From assembly GCA_007571185.1 (NCBI GenBank), contig RKRX01000117.1, positions 1 to 5,156 of the forward strand: a stretch of 5,156 nt of DNA, given 5' to 3'. Shown here one piece after another: positions 1 through 5,156 of this stretch. A program made the translations under genes and the position numbers. Every line of letters starts with the position of its first letter. Positions within the stretch are counted from its first letter, which is position 1. Origin of the DNA: Oceanicaulis sp. (GTDB taxonomy: Bacteria > Pseudomonadota > Alphaproteobacteria > Caulobacterales > Maricaulaceae). The notes under the pieces were generated by a model. That model saw nothing but the letters and a program-made list of their open reading frames with translations. It searched no databases and was not told the DNA's origin.

Positions 1-701
1 AACTCCTGCTGGGGATGCTTGCGCCCTCCCTGGGGCGGAACGGAAGCCACCGTGCCCTCCATAATTTTCAGCAACGCCTGCTGCACGCCCTCACCCGACA
101 CATCACGGGTGATGGAAGGGCCATCGGATTTGCGGCCAATCTTGTCGATCTCATCAATATAGATAATGCCGCGCTGCGCCCGTTCCACATTGTAGTCCGC
201 CGCCTGCAACAGCTTGAGAACAATATTCTCTACATCCTCTCCCACATAACCGGCCTCGGTCAGCGTGGTGGCGTCAGCCATGGTAAAAGGCACGTCCAGA
301 ATGCGCGCCAGCGTCTGAGCGAGCAGTGTTTTGCCGCACCCGGACGGCCCGATCAGCAAGATGTTGGACTTGGACAGTTCCACATCGTCGCCCTGGCCCG
401 CATGATGGAGGCGTTTGTAATGGTTATGCACAGCCACCGACAGAACCCGCTTGGCTTTCGTTTGATCGATCACATAGTCCTGCAGCACCTGGAAAATTTT
501 CTGCGGACTAGGCACGCCTTCATTGGATTTGACCAGTGAGATTTTATTTTCCTCACGGATAATATCCATGCAGAGTTCAACGCATTCGTTGCAAATGAAA
601 ACGGTTGCCCCCGCGATCAGCTTGCGAACCTCGTGCTGACCCTTGCCGCAGAAAGAGCAATACAGGGTACCCTCTCCATCACCTGTGGTCACCTTGGTCA
701 T
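1..701 (-). CDS. clpX: ATP-dependent Clp protease ATP-binding subunit ClpX (N-terminal 233 residues; 3' end outside window)
   Basis: ClpX is the AAA+ unfoldase that recognises substrates, unfolds them with ATP and threads them into the cytoplasmic ClpP protease. The visible part begins with the zinc-binding domain: two CxxC pairs at C15/C18 and C37/C40 in the typical YCSFCGK and [10 protein letters not shown] settings. The AAA+ domain follows, with Walker A GPSGCGKT at residues 118-125, the substrate-gripping pore loop GYVG at 151-154, and Walker B IIYIDEID at 179-186. The stretch [17 protein letters not shown] (196-212) is family-typical. The start is an ATG at 699-701 with GGAG five bases upstream (707-710). 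An overlapping upstream ATG is out of frame. Walker A has Ser120 where most ClpX proteins have Thr, a mild change that should keep ATP binding. The IGF loop that docks on ClpP, sensor 2 and the C-terminal half lie beyond the left edge. It sits 233 bases downstream of clpP, the usual order. Identification is very secure. Confidence 0.98.
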   Translation of the reverse strand, partial: MTKVTTGDGEGTLYCSFCGKGQHEVRKLIAGATVFICNECVELCMDIIREENKISLVKSNEGVPSPQKIFQVLQDYVIDQTKAKRVLSVAVHNHYKRLHHAGQGDDVELSKSNILLIGPSGCGKTLLAQTLARILDVPFTMADATTLTEAGYVGEDVENIVLKLLQAADYNVERAQRGIIYIDEIDKIGRKSDGPSITRDVSGEGVQQALLKIMEGTVASVPPQGGRKHPQQE

Positions 702-744
702 AGCCGCTCCATCGGTTCACTGTGCGTCTTAGCGCGATTTCGTT

Positions 745-766
745 CGTTCCACGCCTGTTTCACGCC
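745..766. repeat. Imperfect 11-bp tandem repeat in the clpP-clpX gap
   Basis: Two adjacent 11-bp units, CGTTCCACGCC (745-755) and TGTTTCACGCC (756-766) on the + strand, match at 9 of 11 positions. They lie 44-65 bases upstream of the clpX start, in its probable leader, and are followed by a short CGACA-rich stretch. They could be a regulator site or simply chance. Nothing else in the 233-base gap (702-934) looks like a gene or RNA. Confidence 0.3.
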
Positions 767-909
767 CGACACGACACGGGCTTTTGACCGCAAAATCAAG
801 GCTGGACCCCAGAAAACATTTCTCTGCGCTATGCAACCACGATACCGGGGCGGGAATCAAGCATGCAAAACCACGCCATCAAAATCCGACAGCAGCATAG
901 CTGTTGGCT

Positions 910-938
910 TTTATACAGGACGGGTAGACCAAAATCAG
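910..938 (-). promoter_or_regulatory. Candidate sigma-70-type promoter for clpX
   Basis: Read on the minus strand there is a TATAAA -10 box (910-915, five of six to consensus), with CTGATT 17 bases upstream (933-938, three of six). The -35 box overlaps the last codons of clpP. Transcription would start near 903, giving a leader of about 200 bases before clpX. A weaker alternative is TTGCAT (863-868), 18 bases, TATCGT (839-844). The spacing is good and the -10 strong, but the -35 is weak, so this is a candidate only. A 233-base gap makes a separate clpX promoter reasonable. Confidence 0.28.
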
Positions 939-1558
939 GACGTTCCAGGAGCGCCACGCTTTTCATATACATGATCGATGAGGCCAAAATCTCGGGCTTC
1001 CATAGCGTCCATGTAGAAGTCGCGATCAAGGGTTTTCTCGACGTCATCTAGTAGCTGGCCGGTATGCTTGACGTAAATCCCGTGCATGCGGCGTTTGATC
1101 CTGAGGATATCCTCGCCATGGCGTTCGATATCTGCCGCAGTGCCACGGAAACCACCGGAAGGCTGGTGCAACATGATGCGCGCATTAGGTGTTGCAAACC
1201 GCATCTCTTTTTCTCCCGCCGCCAACAGAAGCGAACCCATGGACGCGGCCATGCCCACACAGGCTGTCGCCACCGGAGCGCTGACGTATTGCATGGTGTC
1301 ATAGATCGCGAGCCCTGCACTCACCGCCCCCCCCGGCGAGTTGATGTACATGGCGATCTCTTTTCTCGGATTTTCTGATTCCAGGAACAGAAGCTGGGCC
1401 ACCATCAGTGAAGCCATGTGATCCTCAATCGGGCCGGTGACAAACACGATCCGCTCCTTGAGCAGGCGCGAATAGATGTCATAGGCGCGCTCACCCCGGG
1501 AGCCTTGATCGACCACCATAGGTACGAGGTTCATCATCACATCCTGCGGTTCACGCAT
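935..1558 (-). CDS. clpP: ATP-dependent Clp protease proteolytic subunit ClpP
   Basis: ClpP is the serine peptidase that forms the double-heptamer degradation chamber and works in the cytoplasm with ClpX (or ClpA). The protein is 207 residues from the ATG, the same length as E. coli ClpP before processing. The catalytic triad is complete: Ser106 in GMAASMG, His131 in MLHQPSGG, and Asp180 in LDRDFYM. The oxyanion-region motif YINSPGG is at 71-77 and the [20 protein letters not shown] signature at 20-39. A short N-terminal stretch before LVPMVV may be removed by self-processing, as in other ClpP proteins. The frame also allows a GTG start at 1561, but AAGGAG (1565-1570) is six bases from the ATG and only three from the GTG, so the ATG is preferred. 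It lies between tig and clpX on the same strand, the standard arrangement. The gene looks fully functional. Confidence 0.98.
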   Translation of the reverse strand: MREPQDVMMNLVPMVVDQGSRGERAYDIYSRLLKERIVFVTGPIEDHMASLMVAQLLFLESENPRKEIAMYINSPGGAVSAGLAIYDTMQYVSAPVATACVGMAASMGSLLLAAGEKEMRFATPNARIMLHQPSGGFRGTAADIERHGEDILRIKRRMHGIYVKHTGQLLDDVEKTLDRDFYMDAMEARDFGLIDHVYEKRGAPGTS

Positions 1559-1564
1559 CACCGA

Positions 1565-1570
1565 CTCCTT
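1565..1570 (-). promoter_or_regulatory. clpP ribosome binding site
   Basis: A strong AAGGAG Shine-Dalgarno sequence lies six bases before the ATG at 1558 and three before an in-frame GTG at 1561. The spacing decides for the ATG. A run of T residues sits immediately upstream, so the site should be poorly structured and accessible. Confidence 0.85.
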
Positions 1571-1581
1571 AAAAAATCAAT

Positions 1582-1605
1582 ATCGTACAAGCTGACCGAT
1601 ACGAT
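1582..1605 (-). other. Inverted repeat just upstream of the clpP ribosome binding site
   Basis: On the minus strand ATCGTA (1600-1605) and TACGAT (1582-1587) are perfect inverted repeats with a 12-base loop. They are followed by ATTGATTTTTT and then the Shine-Dalgarno sequence. A stem before a T run resembles an intrinsic terminator, but this stem is only six base pairs and AT-rich, so it is at most a weak attenuator or leader hairpin. A DNA operator is the other possibility. Confidence 0.3.
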
Positions 1606-1618
1606 CACGCATGGGACA

Positions 1619-1640
1619 CGCCTCTTTGCCACGAGAGGCG
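1619..1640 (-). other. Hairpin in the clpP leader
   Basis: A perfect 7-bp stem, CGCCTCT paired with AGAGGCG, encloses an 8-base loop. On the transcribed minus strand it is preceded, not followed, by a T run, so it is not a clpP-direction terminator. It lies about 60-80 bases upstream of the clpP ATG and would be part of the leader if transcription starts further upstream or reads through from tig. Confidence 0.4.
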
Positions 1641-1736
1641 AAAAACCCTTCACACTCGGCGATGGAAATGCCCAGAATGGTCACTTTCAGGCCTGAATAC
1701 GGGGAGGGTTTTCCATGAGTCGCGTATCATGACGAT

Positions 1737-1753
1737 CACGGAGAAGCTCCGTG
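1737..1753. other. Perfect 7-bp hairpin between tig and clpP
   Basis: CACGGAG-AAG-CTCCGTG on the + strand is a perfect 7-bp inverted repeat with a 3-base loop, 75 bases after the tig stop. It is stable and GC-rich, but no T run follows on either strand, so a classical Rho-independent terminator is not supported. It may be an RNA-end-stabilising stem after tig, or a dyad operator for clpP. The rest of the 267-base gap (1562-1828) shows no gene, tRNA or convincing promoter. Confidence 0.4.
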
Positions 1754-1828
1754 ACAAGGCGCGCCGCAACGCAAACTCCGACACCACAAGACTTGAATTA
1801 TCGGGATCGGCTTTTTGACGCATTTGTC

Positions 1829-3175
1829 TCAGATGTTGATGTCTTCATCCTCTGCAAACAGGGTGCCAGGATCAACTTCCTCGTCAGTGACTTTAGCCAG
1901 TTCCAGGATGTAGTTCACAACCTTCTCTTCGTAGATCGGTGCACGAAGAACTTCCATAGCGCCCGGATTATTCCTGTAGAATTCAACCATTTCACGCTTA
2001 CCACCCTGGAATCTTGCTGCTGTCTGGTTCATGGCTCGAGTCAGTTCTTCTTGGGTCACGTTCACGTTGGCCTTGCGCCCGATCTCCGCCAGAACCAGGC
2101 CCACACGCACACGGCGTGCTGCAATTTTGTGGTAAACAGCTTTGAGCTTGTTCTCGGACTTGCCCGAGTCTTCTTCGTCCAACTGACCATTATCAATGGC
2201 ATAACGAACTTCGCGCCATATCTGTTCGAACTCCTGCTCGACCATTTTCTCCGGCAGCATGATCTGATCATGCTCAGCGTCCAGCCGGTCCAACAGGGCC
2301 CGCTTCAGCTTGCTCCGGGATGCTTCGGCGCGCTCGACCTCCAAATTTCGGGTTAACGATTCTTTCAGTTCTTCGAGATCGGACATGCCCATGCTTTCGG
2401 CCAGCGAATTGTCGATCCCGGTCTTGCACACGCTTTGAACTTCTTTCACAGTGGTGGCGAAGATGACATCCTTACCCGCCATATCCTCGTTCGGGTAATG
2501 CTTGGGGATAGTCATTCTGACGTCCAGTTTATCCCCGGCGGATGCCCCGATTAATTGGTCCTCGAGCTCAGGCAGAAAGGCACTGTTTTCTCCCAGAATT
2601 ACGTCAAAGCCTTCAGTAGAACTCTTCTGAAGTATTTCACCATCGGCGAAGCAGGTATAATCGATCACAAGCCTGTCGCCGTCTTCAGCCTTACCGTTCT
2701 TGGTCTCGTAAGAGAGAGCCAATTTGGCCATATCGGCCAACGCCTCGTCAATATGCTCATCGGTCACCCTACAGACTTGACGGACCAGCTCCAGGGTCGT
2801 CGGGTCGATGGCATCGAACTCCGGCATGATCTCTAGGTTGATCTCGAAAGAGAAATCAGAACCGTTATTGAATACATCTTCGGCATCAGATTTCACATCC
2901 ACGGTCGGTTGGGATGCTGGACGGATATTGCGCTCAGACAAAGTATCCTGTGTGGTTTGCGGGACCAACTCCTGCAAGATGTCACCCAAGATAGCGGCGC
3001 CAAACACCTTGCGGAGATGACTTGCCGGCGTCTTGCCCGGACGAAAGCCCTTGAGATGGGTTTCGGGGCGGATCTCTTCAATTTTGTTGATCAACCTGGT
3101 TTCAAGTTCCCTGGCAGGTACGACAATCTCAAATGTGCGCGAGAGCCCTTCGGCGTATTTTTCTATTACATTCAT
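1829..3175 (-). CDS. tig: Trigger factor, ribosome-associated chaperone with FKBP-type prolyl isomerase domain
   Basis: Trigger factor binds the ribosome at the exit tunnel and shields newly made proteins. The protein is 448 residues, slightly longer than the 432 of E. coli. The N-terminal domain carries the ribosome-docking signature GFRPGK at residues 43-48. An FKBP-like domain covers roughly 165-250, recognisable from EDGDRLVIDY and AGKDVIFATTV. The helical C-terminal chaperone domain follows, including LPEKMVEQEFEQIW (307-320), and the protein ends in an acidic tail (EDEDINI). The ATG start agrees with the family N-terminus (MNVIEKYAEGLSRTFE), but its Shine-Dalgarno signal is weak: only GGGG ten bases away. 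Oddly, the isomerase pocket departs from the usual pattern: the position of E. coli Phe198 is Leu204, within LPELE instead of the usual IPGFE, and that of Phe217 is Ile223. Chaperone function is expected to remain; prolyl isomerase activity may be low. It lies upstream of clpP-clpX, the conserved order. Confidence 0.97.
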   Translation of the reverse strand: MNVIEKYAEGLSRTFEIVVPARELETRLINKIEEIRPETHLKGFRPGKTPASHLRKVFGAAILGDILQELVPQTTQDTLSERNIRPASQPTVDVKSDAEDVFNNGSDFSFEINLEIMPEFDAIDPTTLELVRQVCRVTDEHIDEALADMAKLALSYETKNGKAEDGDRLVIDYTCFADGEILQKSSTEGFDVILGENSAFLPELEDQLIGASAGDKLDVRMTIPKHYPNEDMAGKDVIFATTVKEVQSVCKTGIDNSLAESMGMSDLEELKESLTRNLEVERAEASRSKLKRALLDRLDAEHDQIMLPEKMVEQEFEQIWREVRYAIDNGQLDEEDSGKSENKLKAVYHKIAARRVRVGLVLAEIGRKANVNVTQEELTRAMNQTAARFQGGKREMVEFYRNNPGAMEVLRAPIYEEKVVNYILELAKVTDEEVDPGTLFAEDEDINI

Positions 3176-3183
3176 ACCAGCAA

Positions 3184-3214
3184 GGCCCCGTCAGGATATA
3201 ATCATCGCCGGGCC
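3184..3214 (-). other. GC-rich inverted repeat over the tig ribosome binding region
   Basis: GGCCC (3184-3188) and GGGCC (3210-3214) on the + strand form a 5-bp GC-only inverted repeat with a 21-base AT-rich loop, ending nine bases before the tig ATG. In the transcript the 3' arm contains the GGGG that is the only Shine-Dalgarno-like sequence for tig. If it folds, the stem would mask that site. The stem is short and the loop long, so this is tentative. Confidence 0.3.
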
Positions 3215-3236
3215 TGATCGCGACGACGACATCTGG

Positions 3237-3263
3237 AAATGAGCATGCGTTATGTCACGCAAG
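3237..3263 (-). promoter_or_regulatory. Candidate heat-shock-type (sigma-32-like) promoter for tig
   Basis: On the minus strand CTTGCGT (-35 side, CTTG at 3260-3263) is followed 16 bases after CTTG by CTCATTT (3237-3243). Alphaproteobacterial sigma-32 promoters have CTTG, about 17-18 bases, then CYTATNT; the -10 side here matches at six of seven positions and the spacing is about one base short. Transcription would begin around 3230, giving a leader of about 55 bases. No good sigma-70 pair was found in the gap 3176-3359. The -35 overlaps a 5-bp hairpin CGCAA-GAT-TTGCG (3258-3270). Low-confidence candidate. Confidence 0.25.
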
Positions 3264-3359
3264 ATTTGCGGATGCAACGCTGCGTGGCGGCGAATATGCA
3301 CGTCAGAGTGTAACACACGCTTTCTGCACCCGAACTGCAAGACCGAGTCGAGGGCAGGC

Positions 3360-4733
3360 TCACCCTGCGCCATTCCTGCGTGAATCGCGGACATCAAGTG
3401 GCGCATGGCGCAGCACCAGAGCAACAATGGTGAGCCCGGCGATGAGATTGGCGGCGAAAACACCCCAGATGACCCCGGTCACACCGCCCAACTGTCCACC
3501 CACCCAGGCCAGCGGCGCCACCAGCAACAAACCCCGACACACATTGCACGCAACCCCATAGAATGGTCGACCCAATCCATTGAACCCAGCAGACGCCGCC
3601 ATGGCCACGCCATAACCCGCCACCGCAAAAGGCGCGATCCGCCAATAGATCTGCGCCACGGCCCGCCCGTCTTCAGAGGACAGGAAAATCGGCGCCAGGG
3701 GCCCACTCACCATGAATAGCAGCATCGCGACGAAGAGACCCCATCCGGCACAAAACAGGAAAGATTTCACAAGAGCTTCCCGTACCCTGTTGACCAGATA
3801 TGCGCCGCCATTCTGGCCCGTAATAGGCCCAATTACACCCGACAAGGCGAACAACGGGATAATAGCGAGCGCCTCCACTCGCATTCCCACACCCAGTCCG
3901 GCGACCGCAGGCTCGCCGAACGGCGCGGCGGCGGATAACACGACCGTGTTAGAGAATGGACCAATCATGTTTGAGCAGGCCGCCGGCACGCCTACCCGGG
4001 TGATCTCCTTCCAATTCTCCAGCACAGTCTCAAAACCCGGCCAGCTAAGATCCACAAGCTTTTCGCGTATGATCAGCACAGCCATGGCCAGAATAAAGGC
4101 GATAAAATTGGCGATCACGGTCGCCAGCGCCGCCCCGGCCACCTCCAACGCCGGTATGGGCCCCAGACCGAAAATTAGGATCGGGTCGAGAATCATGTTG
4201 ATCGCAGCCGCCAGGATCATGATCAAGCTGGGCGTTATGGCATCGCCCATGGCGCGCAGGAGATTGCTAGCCACCATCGGCCCCACCACCAGGACGATCC
4301 CTGAGAACCAGATGATCATGTATTCGCGCACATGGGGCAGCATTTTGTCGGTCGCACCCATGGCACGGAAAATTGGATCAATGAGCGGGATGCCCGAAAG
4401 GCTCACCGCCAGAACCGTGACGATGGACAGACTCAGCGCGTCGGTGGCCATCCGGCGGGTGCGTCCGCTATCGCCACGTCCGGCGGCGCGCGCCACCACC
4501 GACACCGCACCTGCTCCCAGACCGATCGCCACGCTTATCACCAGCATGGAAACGGGGAAGACGAACTGGACGGCGGCCTGTTGTTCGGTGCCCAGTCTGC
4601 CCACCCAGTAGGCGTCAATCACCCCGACCAGCATCATGGCCAGAATACCGAAGCTCATGGGAGCAACCAGCCGGATGATATGGCCGAAAATCGACCCTTT
4701 TGTGAGATCACGCGAGGCGCGGGAACCGGCCAT
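3360..4733 (-). CDS. MATE-family multidrug/cation antiporter
   Basis: MATE proteins are inner-membrane pumps that export drugs or organic cations in exchange for Na+ or H+. This 457-residue protein has the family length and hydrophobic pattern of 12 helices in two six-helix halves, joined near residues 225-240. Helix 1 carries the conserved acidic residue as Asp40 in VIDAYWVGRLG. The N-half motif NLLRAMGDAITP is at 157-168; the C-half counterparts are GPITGQNGGA (302-311) and GFNGLGRP (383-390). There is no cleavable signal peptide, as expected. The frame allows a GTG at 4748, but the ATG at 4733 has GGAAAGAG (4739-4746) five bases upstream and the GTG has no ribosome site, so the ATG is preferred. 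The substrate cannot be read from sequence; NorM/DinF-type subfamily assignment is open. It is flanked by gaps of more than 100 bases and has no regulator gene beside it, though a tandem repeat and hairpin lie upstream. Confidence 0.93.
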   Translation of the reverse strand: MAGSRASRDLTKGSIFGHIIRLVAPMSFGILAMMLVGVIDAYWVGRLGTEQQAAVQFVFPVSMLVISVAIGLGAGAVSVVARAAGRGDSGRTRRMATDALSLSIVTVLAVSLSGIPLIDPIFRAMGATDKMLPHVREYMIIWFSGIVLVVGPMVASNLLRAMGDAITPSLIMILAAAINMILDPILIFGLGPIPALEVAGAALATVIANFIAFILAMAVLIIREKLVDLSWPGFETVLENWKEITRVGVPAACSNMIGPFSNTVVLSAAAPFGEPAVAGLGVGMRVEALAIIPLFALSGVIGPITGQNGGAYLVNRVREALVKSFLFCAGWGLFVAMLLFMVSGPLAPIFLSSEDGRAVAQIYWRIAPFAVAGYGVAMAASAGFNGLGRPFYGVACNVCRGLLLVAPLAWVGGQLGGVTGVIWGVFAANLIAGLTIVALVLRHAPLDVRDSRRNGAG

Positions 4734-4738
4734 GATGG

Positions 4739-4758
4739 CTCTTTCCACACAATGGAAA
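4739..4758 (-). promoter_or_regulatory. MATE gene ribosome binding site inside a small hairpin
   Basis: The inverted repeat TTTCCA (4742-4747) and TGGAAA (4753-4758) has a 5-base loop. In the transcript the 3' arm supplies GGAAA of the GGAAAGAG ribosome site (4739-4746) for the ATG at 4733. When folded, the 6-bp stem would partly cover the site. The overlap is seen directly; a role in translation control is inference. Confidence 0.35.
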
Positions 4759-4760
4759 AT

Positions 4761-4788
4761 CAGACGATTACAGGTAGACGGTTACAGG
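4761..4788. repeat. 14-bp tandem repeat upstream of the MATE gene
   Basis: Two directly adjacent units, CAGACGATTACAGG (4761-4774) and TAGACGGTTACAGG (4775-4788), match at 12 of 14 positions. They lie 28-55 bases before the MATE start in a 117-base gap and are the only repeat there. Adjacent direct repeats at 14-bp spacing could bind a regulator of the pump. On the minus strand the units contain TGTAAT and TGTAAC, -10-like, but no matching -35 was found. Confidence 0.5.
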
Positions 4789-4850
4789 CAAAATGCCAGA
4801 AAACCGTCGTCATAGTGAAACCGGAAACGGACTTTACACACCCCTTCCGC

Positions 4851-5156
4851 TCACGGGCGATGCGTCAAATCATCACTGGCCAACCCTGCCAGATTGACAA
4901 TGTCGGACACGATCGAGCCAACTCGTGCGATCTGAACGGACCTCCCAAGCCCGATAAGCGGTCCCTCCATCACCGTAGCCGCCACCTGCCGATTTAAGCA
5001 ATCGCGCTGCACTAGAAGCAGAATCCGCCGTTGACATGATCAATGCATTGGCGGCGGCGATCAGGCGAGCAAATGAATAACGGCTGTGATGATGGGGATC
5101 AAGCGCGACATCGACCGCCATTTCACCCTCATACTCAAAATCACGCTGTTTCTCAT
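4851..5156 (-). CDS. maeB: NADP-dependent malic enzyme, C-terminal phosphate-acetyltransferase-like domain, frameshifted (5' end outside window)
   Basis: MaeB-type malic enzymes decarboxylate malate to pyruvate, reducing NADP+. They carry a C-terminal domain related to phosphate acetyltransferase that is regulatory in studied cases. From the right edge the frame reads EKQRDFEYEGEMAVDVALDP, which matches the family's FEYDGEMAADVAL signature, then YSFARL and NALIM, counterparts of YPFCRL and NVLIM. After KSAGG, near 4979-4987, the frame loses similarity and stops at 4873. In another frame the same DNA continues with ATVMEGPLIGLGRSVQI and VSDIVNLAGLA, the normal family end, stopping at 4851. Removing one G from GGTGGCGGC rejoins the two parts. 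This is either a real one-base insertion or a sequencing error. Several usually conserved residues are changed (AAAN for GPAN, LIMS for LIMP), which suggests a divergent or weakly constrained domain. A phosphate acetyltransferase is the alternative, but the GEM signature favours malic enzyme. Confidence 0.75.

Noticed and set aside
15..539. A 174-codon open frame on the + strand
   Set aside because: It is antisense to clpX, whose coding strand is unambiguous, and resembles no protein I know.
633..974. A 113-codon + strand frame across the clpP-clpX gap
   Set aside because: It begins inside clpX and ends inside clpP on the opposite strand, lacks a ribosome site and has mixed, non-protein-like composition.
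1737..1753. Intrinsic terminator of tig
   Set aside because: The stem is good but no T run follows it on either strand.
1751..2356. A 201-codon open frame on the + strand
   Set aside because: It is antisense to the 3' part of tig and has no family similarity or ribosome site.
3176..3359. A tRNA upstream of tig
   Set aside because: tRNA genes occur near tig-clp loci in some Alphaproteobacteria, but no cloverleaf or GGTTCGAATCC-like T-loop is present on either strand.
3191..3463. A 90-codon minus-strand frame between the MATE gene and tig
   Set aside because: It overlaps the end of the MATE gene in another frame. The part in the gap has no recognisable motif, and I saw no ribosome site for it.
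3712..4611. A 299-codon open frame on the + strand
   Set aside because: It lies wholly antisense to the MATE gene and its translation is Arg/Thr/Pro-rich, as expected from the complement of hydrophobic codons. It has no recognisable domain.
4979..4990. Programmed ribosomal frameshift in the malic enzyme gene
   Set aside because: There is no slippery heptamer or clear downstream stimulator, and malic enzymes are not known to use recoding. An insertion or sequencing error is simpler.

Overview
The window reads as ordinary chromosomal core DNA from an alphaproteobacterium of moderate GC content. Every gene I can support lies on the minus strand, so transcription runs from high to low coordinates. 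The tig-clpP-clpX order is a conserved block in many Proteobacteria. The protein sequences, especially the ClpX stretch around Walker A and the pore loop and the ClpP C-terminus, look most like alphaproteobacterial versions. I cannot name a genus.

In the direction of transcription, the window opens with the C-terminal end of an NADP-dependent malic enzyme (MaeB type, malic domain plus phosphate-acetyltransferase-like domain). Its reading frame is broken about 135 bases before the expected end: the last conserved part of the domain is intact but lies in a different frame. After a 100-base gap holding a 14-bp tandem repeat and a small hairpin comes a complete MATE-family multidrug/cation antiporter gene. 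A 184-base gap then leads to tig (trigger factor), a 267-base gap to clpP, and a 233-base gap to clpX, which runs off the left edge after its zinc-binding domain and most of the first half of the AAA+ domain.

Functionally, tig, clpP and clpX form a protein-quality group. Trigger factor meets nascent chains at the ribosome exit. ClpX unfolds tagged or specific substrates and feeds them into the ClpP chamber for degradation. The MATE pump and malic enzyme are unrelated neighbours in function. The three intergenic gaps between MATE, tig, clpP and clpX are large enough for separate promoters and leader structures, so this is probably a set of adjacent units rather than one tight operon. No gene-free stretch exceeds 300 bases.

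I did not find a novel system, mobile element, CRISPR array, tRNA or rRNA. The points worth a second look are the malic enzyme frameshift, trigger factor's altered prolyl-isomerase pocket, and the leader repeats and hairpins upstream of the MATE gene, tig and clpP.
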